This document shows positions 37,330 through 44,844 of a stretch of DNA of 64,000 nucleotides, in pieces (position 1 is the stretch's first letter; each line of letters starts with the position of its first letter). The DNA comes from Paenirhizobium naphthalenivorans (GTDB taxonomy: Bacteria > Pseudomonadota > Alphaproteobacteria > Rhizobiales > Rhizobiaceae). The stretch spans positions 310,001 to 374,000 of the forward strand of contig NZ_BJZP01000001.1 in assembly GCF_007992095.1 (NCBI RefSeq), read 5' to 3'. The notes under the pieces are model-generated. The model saw nothing but the letters and a program-made list of their open reading frames with translations, did not search any database and was not told where the DNA came from. Made by a program: the position numbers and the translations under genes.

Positions 37330-38031
37330 ATGTCAGACGACGAAATCATTCTCTCGGAACTCTCTGACGACGAACTCGTGCAACAGATGCACGATGATCT
37401 CTATGACGGCCTCAAGGAGGAGATCGAGGAGGCGACCAACATCCTCATCGAGCGCGGATGGGTGCCCTACGACATCCTGACCAAGGCGCTCGTCGAAGGC
37501 ATGCGCATCGTCGGCATAGATTTCCGCGACGGCATCCTGTTCGTGCCGGAAGTGCTGCTCTCGGCCAACGCGATGAAAGCCGGCATGACCATTCTGCGTC
37601 CGCTTTTGGCCGCCACCGGCGCGCCGAAGCAGGGCAAGATGGTCATCGGCACCGTCAAGGGCGACATTCACGACATCGGCAAGAACCTCGTCGGCATGAT
37701 GATGGAAGGCGCCGGATTCGACGTGATCGATCTTGGCATCAACAATCCGGTCGAGAACTATCTGGAGGCGATGGAGCGGGAAAAACCTGACATCGTCGGC
37801 ATGTCGGCGCTTTTGACCACGACCATGCCCTACATGAAGGTCGTTATCGACACGATGAAGGAAAAGGGCATTCGCGACGATTATATCGTTCTGGTCGGCG
37901 GCGCGCCGCTCAACGAGGAATTCGGCAAGGCGGTCGGCGCCGATGCCTATTGCCGCGACGCGGCAGTGGCGGTCGAAACGGCCAAGGATTTTGTCGCCCG
38001 CAAACACAACAGCCTTGCCGCTCGCGGTTGA
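37330..38031 (+). CDS. corrinoid-binding methyl-carrier protein (MttC/MtgC type)
   Basis: A 233-residue protein. Residues 1-90 form the helical cap (LVQQMHDDLYDGLKEEIEEATNILIERGW ... FVPEVLLSANAMKAGM). The Rossmann-like B12 domain follows with the cobalt-ligand motif GDIHDIGKNLVG (DxHxxG), then MSALLTTTMP (SxL) and LVGGAPLN (GG). It carries a methyl group between the MttB-type enzyme encoded divergently and a pterin methyltransferase (43534). I prefer ATG 37330 because GGGA is well spaced; ATG 37321 adds three residues. Confidence 0.93.
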   Translation: MSDDEIILSELSDDELVQQMHDDLYDGLKEEIEEATNILIERGWVPYDILTKALVEGMRIVGIDFRDGILFVPEVLLSANAMKAGMTILRPLLAATGAPKQGKMVIGTVKGDIHDIGKNLVGMMMEGAGFDVIDLGINNPVENYLEAMEREKPDIVGMSALLTTTMPYMKVVIDTMKEKGIRDDYIVLVGGAPLNEEFGKAVGADAYCRDAAVAVETAKDFVARKHNSLAARG

Positions 38032-38051
38032 AGGTTGTCAGCGTCAATAGC

Positions 38052-38074
38052 GCCGGCCGCCTTCAGCGGCCGGC
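38052..38074. terminator. hairpin after the corrinoid-protein gene
   Basis: GCCGGCCGC and GCGGCCGGC form a perfect 9-bp stem with loop CTTCA, 20 bases after the stop. No U-run follows. Confidence 0.5.
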
Positions 38075-38258
38075 AACGAACTCCGTTATCGCTCCAGGGG
38101 TGTCGGCGTTGCTGCGGACGAAAATCCTCCCACCCCACCGGCCAACAGCACGATACCTAGAATATAGACGGCACTGACCTTGGCAACGGTGCCGAGCGTC
38201 GTGCCTCTGTCGCCTCTCGCGAGGCCAGCGCCCAGGAAGCCTCGGGCATGCCAGCTAT

Positions 38259-38417
38259 TCACTTCGCGGCGTTGCCGACGTCCTGCCCGGCCTGCTGCGT
38301 CGCGTTGACGGTGTTGGCGGTATCCTTGCCGATGCCGCGAATGGTGTTGCCGCACGAAGAAAGGCCGAAGGCCGATGCCATGAGGACAACGGCGAGGGTG
38401 AGTTTCCGGGTGTTCAT
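38259..38417 (-). CDS. entericidin-like small lipoprotein (copy 1)
   Basis: A 52-residue lipoprotein: signal peptide LTLAVVLMASAFGLSSC with a lipobox, then GNTIRGIGKDTANTVNATQQAGQDVG, the entericidin A/B pattern. GGAG lies about 10 bases upstream of the ATG. Entericidins are small envelope lipoproteins linked to stationary-phase lysis in enterobacteria; role in rhizobia is unproven. A paralogue lies on the other side of the DUF1638 gene at 39102. Confidence 0.85.
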   Translation of the reverse strand: MNTRKLTLAVVLMASAFGLSSCGNTIRGIGKDTANTVNATQQAGQDVGNAAK

Positions 38418-38471
38418 GATAGAAAGCTCCATGTTGGGTGGGCATCTTCGAAAAATGTCGAGAATACGACC

Positions 38472-39095
38472 ATGAAACGCGCGAACGCCGAAAAAGTTCA
38501 GATCATCGCCTGCGGCGCGATCGCGCGCGAAATCCTGGCGATCCGTAACGCCAATGGGCTCGACCATATCGACCTCGAATGCCTGCCGGCGATCTGGCAT
38601 GTCCACCCGCAAAAAATCGCGCCGGCGCTGCGCGAGAAGATCGCCACGGCCAGGGCTGCCGGCTATGGCCGCATTTTCATCGGCTATGCCGAATGCGGGA
38701 CCCAAGGCGAGATCGACAGGATCTGCGCCGAGGAAGGCATCGAGCGTATCGCCGGGCCGCACTGCTATGCCTTCTTCTCCGGCACGGAAAAGTTCCTGGC
38801 CGAATGCGAGAACGAGTTCACCGCCTTTTACCTGACCGACCTGATCACCCGGCAGTTCGAGGCCTTCGTGATCGAGCCGTTGAAGCTCGACACGCATCCG
38901 GAATTGCGGGACATGGTGTTTGGCAATTACACCAAGATCGTCTACCTGGCGCAAACCGAGGATGTCGAGCTTCAGCAGAAAGCCCGATGGGCAGCCGACT
39001 ACCTCGGCCTTGCTTACGAATACCGCTTTACCGGCTACGGTGACCTGGACCCGGCCCTGCGACGGCTAGCGCCGGACAAAACGGACCTTGGTTGA
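38472..39095 (+). CDS. DUF1638 protein of the corrinoid methyltransferase cluster
   Basis: A 207-residue DUF1638 protein. Conserved Cys/His-containing stretches are visible: VQIIACGAIAREIL, IDLECLPAIWHVHPQKI, GYGRIFIGYAECGTQGEID and IAGPHCYAFFSGTEKF. Similar proteins are repeatedly encoded beside MttB-type and corrinoid-protein genes in methylotrophic archaea and bacteria, and their role is unknown. The Cys/His set would suit metal or corrinoid handling. It lies 440 bases after the corrinoid-protein gene on the same strand, with an entericidin gene opposite in between. Confidence 0.85.
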   Translation: MKRANAEKVQIIACGAIAREILAIRNANGLDHIDLECLPAIWHVHPQKIAPALREKIATARAAGYGRIFIGYAECGTQGEIDRICAEEGIERIAGPHCYAFFSGTEKFLAECENEFTAFYLTDLITRQFEAFVIEPLKLDTHPELRDMVFGNYTKIVYLAQTEDVELQQKARWAADYLGLAYEYRFTGYGDLDPALRRLAPDKTDLG

Positions 39096-39101
39096 TGCCG
39101 T

Positions 39102-39260
39102 TCATTTTACCGAGTTGGCCACACTGCGGCCGGCATCCTGCGTCGCATCGACGGCATTGCCGAGATCGCGACCGACGCCGCGGATGGTGTTGCCGCAACC
39201 GGCGAGCGACAGAAGCGCAAGGCCGATAATGGCGGCCGCGGAGATACGGGTGAAGGACAC
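39102..39260 (-). CDS. entericidin-like small lipoprotein (copy 2)
   Basis: A 52-residue lipoprotein starting at GTG 39260, with AAAGGAGAGG about 7 bases upstream. The signal peptide is SFTRISAAAIIGLALLSLAGC, then GNTIRGVGRDLGNAVDATQDAG. It matches copy 1 at 38259 residue by residue over most of the mature part, so the two are duplicates now separated by the DUF1638 gene. It converges with DUF1638, with only 6 bases between. Confidence 0.85.
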   Translation of the reverse strand: MSFTRISAAAIIGLALLSLAGCGNTIRGVGRDLGNAVDATQDAGRSVANSVK

Positions 39261-39387
39261 GGGGGTAACCTCTCCTTTGTGAACCTAAGAGAATCTGCGA
39301 ATGCGTCCATTGCACCGGCTTGGGGTAAAAGCAAGGCAGAGCGGCCAGGGGGCGCCGCCGCGCCGGCTGGAGGGCCAGTGGAAGTGC

Positions 39388-39414
39388 TTCGGGGGCAGCA
39401 ATCCCGCCCCCGAA
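39388..39414. terminator. hairpin downstream of the beta-helix gene
   Basis: TTCGGGGGC and GCCCCCGAA form a perfect 9-bp stem with a 9-base loop, about 15 bases after the stop of the minus-strand beta-helix gene. No U-run. Confidence 0.5.
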
Positions 39415-39428
39415 ACGCGTTGATCCGC

Positions 39429-40802
39429 TCAATAGCCGCGGTTGTTACCGACATAGACATTGCCGACCTGGCTGTCGGCAGTGTTGGCGAGATCTGTCGA
39501 GCCGACTCGATAGTAGCTCACGCCATTGAACGCCACCGGAACGACGGAACCGTTCGTCGCCCCGCTCACCACGTTGCCGACGATCGAGATACGGCCGGCC
39601 GACGCATTGTTGGAATAACCGATGCCGGTGGTGGAGGCGTGAACGAGGTTGCCCGTTGCAAGCAGATCGTAGGTCGCTTCGTTGGTACCGAGCAAGATTC
39701 CGAAGCCGGCCGCACCCTCGATCATGTTACCGGTCAGCACGCAGAGCCCCTCGACCAGAATGCCGCTCGCGATGGAGACGGTCGGCGAATAGCCAGGGTC
39801 GCTGATCGTATTCTTGGTGATGCCCCGGATATGGTTCGAGGAGATCGTGACCCGCCGGGAGATGCCGTCGCTGTAGAGTCCGAGGTTGACGACGTTGATG
39901 CCGGACCCCGCCTGCTCGATAATGTTGTTGGCGATCACCGCACCGTCGAGGTTCAGCCCCGGGCCAGTCGCCTCGAGGAAAACCGAGCATTCCCGCGCCG
40001 AAATGCAATGGTTGCCAAGGATCTGCGCGGCACCGGATGCATTGAAGCGGATGCAGGAATACTGCACATTCGAGATCGTGTTGCCGCAGGCCTTCACTCC
40101 GACGGCCCGATAGACGACGATCCCGTTTCCGTTCTGGCCGGTGCCGCCGCCCGCCGTGTCGATGTCGTCGATAATGTTGTCGATAATCGTCGAGCCATCA
40201 TATTCCACGCCGCTGGCCGGCTCGCGCCAGACATACACGCCGTTGTTCGAGCAGGCGGTGATGCGATTGCGCGCCACCTCCACGCGGCTGTTGTAGACCA
40301 GCACGCCGACCGAGCAGTTGTCGATCGCACAGTCGGCGATCGTACCTTGCGCACCGATCAGGGCGACCACGCCGGTCTTCGTGCTGCGGGTCACCTTGCA
40401 GCCATCGAAGGCGAAACCGGAACAGGCCCGGAAGCGCACCAGACCCGCCTGGTTTGACGAGTCGCCGATCGTCGTGTTCTGGCCGTCAAACACCACCCCC
40501 GACACCGAAACATCGTTGATCCCGTTCACTTGGAAGAGGTAGCTGCCGCCAGTGAAGCGCAACGTGGCCGCGCCGGCGACCGCCGCCCGCATGGTGAGCT
40601 TCTGACCGCCGCCCGTCGCCGTGTCGACGGTCAGCGCACCGGTCAGGAAGATGCCGCTCAGCAGCACCAACGTCAGCCCGTTCGTACGGGCGTAGTTCAT
40701 TGCGTTCTGCACGGTCGTCGACACCCAGCCCGTTCCCGGGGAACTGCTTGCCGCGCTGAGAACCAGGACTTCGCTTTCACGCTTGTAATAGGTCATCTTC
40801 AC
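39429..40802 (-). CDS. right-handed parallel beta-helix repeat protein
   Basis: A 457-residue protein made largely of short repeated coils (for example VEVARNRITACSNNGVYVW, IIDNIIDDIDTAGGGTGQNGNG, TISNVQYSCIRFNASGAAQILGN). These resemble the TIGR03808-type repeat proteins and pectate-lyase-like folds, but no catalytic residues can be assigned. There is no twin-arginine or Sec signal at the N-terminus (MKMTYYKRESEVLVLSAA), which is unusual for this family. The start could also be the second Met. It may be a surface or polysaccharide-binding protein. It stands alone between entericidin copy 2 and the MetV-MetF operon. Confidence 0.75.
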   Translation of the reverse strand: MKMTYYKRESEVLVLSAASSSPGTGWVSTTVQNAMNYARTNGLTLVLLSGIFLTGALTVDTATGGGQKLTMRAAVAGAATLRFTGGSYLFQVNGINDVSVSGVVFDGQNTTIGDSSNQAGLVRFRACSGFAFDGCKVTRSTKTGVVALIGAQGTIADCAIDNCSVGVLVYNSRVEVARNRITACSNNGVYVWREPASGVEYDGSTIIDNIIDDIDTAGGGTGQNGNGIVVYRAVGVKACGNTISNVQYSCIRFNASGAAQILGNHCISARECSVFLEATGPGLNLDGAVIANNIIEQAGSGINVVNLGLYSDGISRRVTISSNHIRGITKNTISDPGYSPTVSIASGILVEGLCVLTGNMIEGAAGFGILLGTNEATYDLLATGNLVHASTTGIGYSNNASAGRISIVGNVVSGATNGSVVPVAFNGVSYYRVGSTDLANTADSQVGNVYVGNNRGY

Positions 40803-41450
40803 GTCTCCTTGTGTCCGCGCCGGCCATTTCTGCCGGAGCCTCTTTCCTCTCCTCCGAAGCGCCTTTCAGCATAGAAGGAATATAATCCTATACTCCATTT
40901 TAGCTATTTCTGTGGCAGGATGCGGCCACCGGTTGTAAAAGTGCCGACGAACATAGCCTTTCGCCCTCCTTGCCGGCTCGCTTGCCTAATGCAGCGGAAC
41001 AATCTGCCGCACAGGAGAACCTGGAGAAGATAAGGCGGATCTGATGACGGATGGAGCGGAGCCGTCGCCGCCGGCTTTCGACAGGAGCCGAGCGCGCTCG
41101 GCGGAGACCGGCGGGAGCTCCTCCGCCGTCTCCACCCTCGCCGTTTGCACAACCGGCGCGCTCGTCCTTCTCGTGTTCTGATCGGGAAGAGGCCCCTTCC
41201 CATGATCTGGCCGAAATCGGCATCGCGCCGCAAGCGATTGAGCATACCCTAGACAGTCGGCCCGCCCGCTGCCGACAACGCTTCGGCCCTGCTCCACCCG
41301 CCAGCGCTGCGGCACTGGCTTTCCAACGGTTTTCAGCGGAAGATCCGGTAAATTATTGCCACGTCGCTTTTCGCTCTATGCGACGTCGTCGGAAGCGCAG
41401 TCCGGCGAATTTTCCGTGGCATTGTGACTGAAAAGGGAGAGTGAGAGGAC
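40803..41450. other. 648-base intergenic region before the MetV-MetF operon
   Basis: No convincing gene on either strand; open frames here are Arg/Pro-rich composition artefacts. The plus-strand side holds the operon promoter, and the dyad at 41361-41386 lies 65 bases before the first start codon. The minus-strand side holds the beta-helix gene promoter, with AT-rich DNA at 40870-40910. Confidence 0.5.
41361..41386. promoter_or_regulatory. GTCGC...GCGAC dyad upstream of the MetV-MetF operon
   Basis: ACGTCGC and GCGACGT form a perfect 7-bp inverted repeat separated by 12 bases. Half-sites resemble the six GTCGCA/TGCGAC elements before the GlxA-type regulator at 52513. Candidate operator. Confidence 0.55.
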
Positions 41451-41753
41451 ATGGCCGACAGGATCATCGTCTACTGGCGAGACATACCCGCCCAGGTGAT
41501 CGTCAAGCAGGGTCGCAAATCGGCCAAACGCGAACTTTCGCTGCGCTTCACCGAGGCGATCGACATGGCCGCCATGCGCAGCGGCGCGGCTGGGACCGAT
41601 GACTATCTCGCCGCCTGGCGCAAGGGCGATCCGCTTCCGGTCGGCGATGACCTCGAGGCCGAGGCCGACAAGGCGACGGCGGAACTGGAGGCGTCCTACG
41701 ACAAGGCCCGCCTCGTCGCCCTCGTCCATACGGAGGGACGCGACAATGGTTGA
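41451..41753 (+). CDS. virulence-factor-domain small protein, first gene of C1 operon
   Basis: A 100-residue protein with MADRIIVYWRDIPAQVIVKQGRKSAKREL, the start of the small 'virulence factor' domain family (pfam13769-like). Its biochemical role is unknown. Despite the family name, its place here, as the first gene of an operon for folate C1 enzymes, points to a metabolic role. Its last 8 bases overlap the MetV-like gene, so the two should be co-translated in fixed ratio. GAGAGGAC precedes the ATG. Confidence 0.82.
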   Translation: MADRIIVYWRDIPAQVIVKQGRKSAKRELSLRFTEAIDMAAMRSGAAGTDDYLAAWRKGDPLPVGDDLEAEADKATAELEASYDKARLVALVHTEGRDNG

Positions 41754-42345
41754 CGGCAAGCCCGCGCCCGGCAAGCCCGCGCCCGGCAATGCCGCGCCGG
41801 CCAGCAAGGCAAAGACCGGCGCCTACACCCCGGCCGGCGTTTCGCCCAATCGCCGCGCCCGGCGCTCCTATACGATCCGTCTCTGGTCGGTCCGGCATTC
41901 GCGTTTGCTGGAATGGGTCTACGCCCGCTTCGCCAACGCCTTTCTCGTCTTCCATCCGCTGTGGAAGAAAATCGGTTACGCCCGCGTTGAGCGACCGATC
42001 ACTTTCGTCGAACGCAACGTTAAAGGCTTGCTGTTCGACTGTCGCATGTGCGGCCAGTGCGTGCTGTCGTCGACTGGCATGTCCTGTCCGATGAACTGCC
42101 CCAAACAGCTGCGCAACGGTCCGTGCGGCGGCGTGCGGGCCAACGGTCATTGCGAGGTCGAGCCCGACATGCCCTGTGTCTGGGTCCAGGCCTGGGCCGG
42201 ATCGCGCAATATGGCACACGGCGATGCGATCCTCACCGTGCAGAAACCGGTGAATCAGTCGCTGCGCGAGACCTCTTCCTGGCTGCGCGTCACGGCAGAG
42301 GCCGCGGCCACCCGTGAAACGCCCGCTCCGGAAACCAAGCCATGA
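41746..42345 (+). CDS. MetV-like cysteine-rich MTHFR C-terminal-domain protein
   Basis: A 199-residue protein. Residues 100-150 hold the cysteine-rich domain: FDCRMCGQCVLSSTGMSCPM, NCPKQLRNGPCGGV and HCEVEPDMPCVW. This matches the MTHFR_C/DUF5981 domain of MetV, the partner of MetF in acetogens, which binds zinc or an iron-sulfur cluster. The N-terminus is a Pro/Ala linker with a basic patch (PNRRARRSYT). It overlaps the upstream gene by 8 bases and metF by 4 bases, so all three are coupled. I infer it modifies the MetF redox partner use. Confidence 0.85.
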   Translation: MVDGKPAPGKPAPGNAAPASKAKTGAYTPAGVSPNRRARRSYTIRLWSVRHSRLLEWVYARFANAFLVFHPLWKKIGYARVERPITFVERNVKGLLFDCRMCGQCVLSSTGMSCPMNCPKQLRNGPCGGVRANGHCEVEPDMPCVWVQAWAGSRNMAHGDAILTVQKPVNQSLRETSSWLRVTAEAAATRETPAPETKP

Positions 42346-43445
42346 GCCCAGACATCAATCCGCACGATCCCGGCGCGCCGCTCGACCCTTTGCCCGGCCA
42401 TTCCTCGCGCGGCCGGCTGGAGCGGGTTCTGCGGCGCGGCGAATTCGCCGTCACCGCCGAGCTCAATCCGCCTGATAGCGCCGATCCGCAGGATGTCTAC
42501 AAGCGCGCAGCGGTATTCGACGGCTGGGTCGACGGGATCAATGCGGTCGATGCCTCCGGCGCCAATTGCCATATGTCATCGGTCGGCATCTGCGCGCTGC
42601 TGACCCGCATGGGCTATGCGCCGATCATGCAGATCGCCTGCCGTGACAAGAACCGGATCGCAATCCAGGGCGACGTTCTCGGCGCCTCGGCCATGGGTGT
42701 GCAGAACATCATGTGCCTGACCGGCGACGGCGTTCAGGCCGGCGACCAGCCGGGCGCCAAACCGGTCTTCGACCTCGATTGCATGTCGCTGCTGGAAACG
42801 GTGCGCACCATGCGCGACGAGGCGAAATTCCTCTCCGGCCGCAAGCTCTCGACCCCGCCGCAGGTCTTCCTCGGCGCGGCGATCAATCCGTTCGCCCCGC
42901 CTTACGACTTCCGCCCCTATCGGCTGGCCAAGAAGATCCAGGCCGGCGCCCAGTTCGTCCAGAGCCAGTATTGCTTCGACGTGCCGATGTTTCGCGAATA
43001 CATGAAGAAAGTCCGCGATATGGGCCTGCACGAGCAATGTTTCATCCTGGTCGGCGTCGGGCCGCTCGCCTCGGCCAAGACCGCCCGCTGGATCCGCTCC
43101 AACGTACCGGGCATCCACATTCCCGACAGCGTGATCAAGCGCCTCGAAGGCGCGCAGGACCAGAAACGGGAAGGCAAGCAGCTCTGCATCGATATCATCA
43201 ACGAGGTCAAGGAGATTGAGGGGGTATCCGGTATGCACGTCATGGCCTATCGCCAAGAGGAATATGTCGCCGAGATCGTCCATGAGTCCGGTGTGCTCAA
43301 GGGCCGCAAACCGTGGAAACGGGAGGCAAGCCCCAACGACGCGCTGGTCGCCGAGCGCCTCGAGCGGATCCGTGAGGAGAAGGTCGAGGACCAACAGCAA
43401 ATGGCCGGGCTCGCCGCCCGGAGCCAGCCGAAAAACGCGCATTGA
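42342..43445 (+). CDS. MetF-type methylene-tetrahydrofolate reductase
   Basis: A 367-residue flavoprotein barrel. FAVTAELNPPDSADPQDV is the active-site strand region with the family Glu. IMQIACRDKNRIAIQGDVLGASAMGVQNIMCLTGDG is the signature FAD/folate segment, and QAGAQFVQSQYCFDV follows. It interconverts methylene-THF and methyl-THF. In this cluster the likely direction is oxidation of methyl-THF formed from demethylation. It starts inside the MetV-like stop (ATGA). There is an extra C-terminal 60 residues with SGVLKGRKPWKREASPNDALVAERLERI. Confidence 0.9.
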   Translation: MSPDINPHDPGAPLDPLPGHSSRGRLERVLRRGEFAVTAELNPPDSADPQDVYKRAAVFDGWVDGINAVDASGANCHMSSVGICALLTRMGYAPIMQIACRDKNRIAIQGDVLGASAMGVQNIMCLTGDGVQAGDQPGAKPVFDLDCMSLLETVRTMRDEAKFLSGRKLSTPPQVFLGAAINPFAPPYDFRPYRLAKKIQAGAQFVQSQYCFDVPMFREYMKKVRDMGLHEQCFILVGVGPLASAKTARWIRSNVPGIHIPDSVIKRLEGAQDQKREGKQLCIDIINEVKEIEGVSGMHVMAYRQEEYVAEIVHESGVLKGRKPWKREASPNDALVAERLERIREEKVEDQQQMAGLAARSQPKNAH

Positions 43446-43533
43446 TTGGCAGCGCGGCGCCTCGGCCCCGCGCGCTTGCAACCCAAATTGAGGCCCGCCA
43501 GACCTTGTCGACGCGCCCGACCGGAGGACCAGA

Positions 43534-44502
43534 ATGACCCGCACCATCGTCGCATCCGCCACCCGCGAAATCATCATCGGCTTCGACCAGCCGTTCTGCG
43601 TCATCGGCGAGCGGATCAATCCGACCGGCCGCAAGAAGCTCGCCGCCGAGATGATCGAAGGCAATTTCGACACGGTGATCAAGGACGCGCTGGAACAGGT
43701 GGCCGCCGGCGCCACCATGCTCGACGTCAACGCCGGCGTGACCTCGGTCAATCCGAACGAGACGGAGCCGGCGCTGCTGGTCAGGACCATGGAAATCGTC
43801 CAGGGGCTGGTTGACGTGCCGCTGTCGATCGACAGTTCCGTCTCCGCCGCCATCGAGGCCGCGTTGAAGGTCGCCAAGGGCCGTCCGCTGGTGAATTCCG
43901 TGACCGGCGAGGACGAGAAGCTCGAGGCCATCCTGCCGCTCTGCAAGAAATACGATGTGCCGGTGGTCGCCATCTCAAACGACGAGAGTGGCATTTCGCA
44001 AGATCCAGACGTCCGCTTCGCCGTTGCCAAGAAGATCGTCGAGCGCGCCATGGACTACGGCATCAAGCCGCATGACATCGTCGTCGACCCGCTGGTCATG
44101 CCGATCGGCGCAATCGGCTCGGCCGGCTTGCAGGTCTTCGCGTTGATCCGCCGTCTGCGCGAGGAATTGAAGGTCAACACCACCTGCGGCCTGTCCAACA
44201 TCTCGTTTGGCCTGCCGCATCGCCATGGCATCAATGCCGGCTTCATCCCCATGGTGATCGGCGCCGGCATGACCTCGGCGATCATGAACCCCTGCCGACC
44301 GCAGGAAATGGAAGCCGTGCGCGCCGCCAATGTTTTGAACGGCACGGACGAGAATTGCTACAACTGGATCAAGACCTACCGCGACTACAAGCCGGCCGAA
44401 GGCGGCGCTGCGGTCGCGCCCGCGCCAGCCTCCTCCTCGACCGGCGGCGGCCGCCGCGGCGGCCGCGCGGCGCGTGTGGGTGGTGGCGCACCGACGGAAT
44501 GA
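43534..44502 (+). CDS. methyltetrahydrofolate:corrinoid methyltransferase (MtgA/AcsE type)
   Basis: A 322-residue pterin-binding TIM barrel. VIGERINPTGRKKLAAEM and TMLDVNAGVTSVNPNET are the folate-site strands, with VPLSIDSSVSAAIEAAL, NSVTGEDEKL, SNISFGLPHRHGINAGF after. MtgA of Desulfitobacterium moves methyl from the corrinoid protein to THF. A linker rich in Ala/Pro then leads to a C-terminal tail STGGGRRGGRAARVGGGAPT, absent from the catalytic family and similar to the MttB leader here. It lies 88 bases after metF. Confidence 0.9.
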   Translation: MTRTIVASATREIIIGFDQPFCVIGERINPTGRKKLAAEMIEGNFDTVIKDALEQVAAGATMLDVNAGVTSVNPNETEPALLVRTMEIVQGLVDVPLSIDSSVSAAIEAALKVAKGRPLVNSVTGEDEKLEAILPLCKKYDVPVVAISNDESGISQDPDVRFAVAKKIVERAMDYGIKPHDIVVDPLVMPIGAIGSAGLQVFALIRRLREELKVNTTCGLSNISFGLPHRHGINAGFIPMVIGAGMTSAIMNPCRPQEMEAVRAANVLNGTDENCYNWIKTYRDYKPAEGGAAVAPAPASSSTGGGRRGGRAARVGGGAPTE

Positions 44503-44536
44503 GCTCGGCTCGGATCAACGGCCCAAAGGATATAGC

Positions 44537-44844
44537 GTGCTGAAGAATTGGAAATACAAAGTCCTGCCCGTCATTGCCGCTACGGTTGCGCTCAAATATG
44601 TCATCTTCCCCGGCAACGGTGAGTTTGTGCGTTTTGATGCCGTTTTGAGGTCATTCATCGCTCCTTTTGTCATCGCCGTCGTGATCGCAACTCTGGCCGG
44701 GCTTATCTACGGCACGCGCGCGAAGCTCACCCGAAAGCAAGTTCAGCGGGTGGTCTCATCTGGACCTGGGCAACAGCCATTCTCTTCATCGCGGTCCTTA
44801 CGACTGCCATCCTTTACGCAAAGCTAGTGGCGGCGAACCCATGA
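44537..44844 (+). pseudogene. small three-helix membrane protein with an apparent frameshift
   Basis: Starting at GTG 44537 (AAAGGA upstream) the frame encodes two hydrophobic segments (VLPVIAATVALKYVIF and FIAPFVIAVVIATLAGLIY) and then a Ser-rich run with no character. Another frame continues a credible third helix (GGLIWTWATAILFIAVLTTAILYAKLVAANP) and stops inside the start of the reactivase gene (ATGA). One base missing near 44745 joins them. It is a frameshift or sequencing error. An uncharacterised membrane protein inside this operon could tie the redox chemistry to the membrane. Confidence 0.6.

Noticed and set aside
38086-38250. Possible small membrane protein on the minus strand with a segment like KVSAVYILGIVLLAGGVGG
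   Set aside because: The hydrophobic stretch looks real but no start codon with a ribosome-binding site fits the frame, so it may be a decayed gene; not called.
40904-41245. A 113-codon minus-strand frame in the long gap before the C1 operon
   Set aside because: Arg-rich, no domain and no start signal; treated as intergenic.
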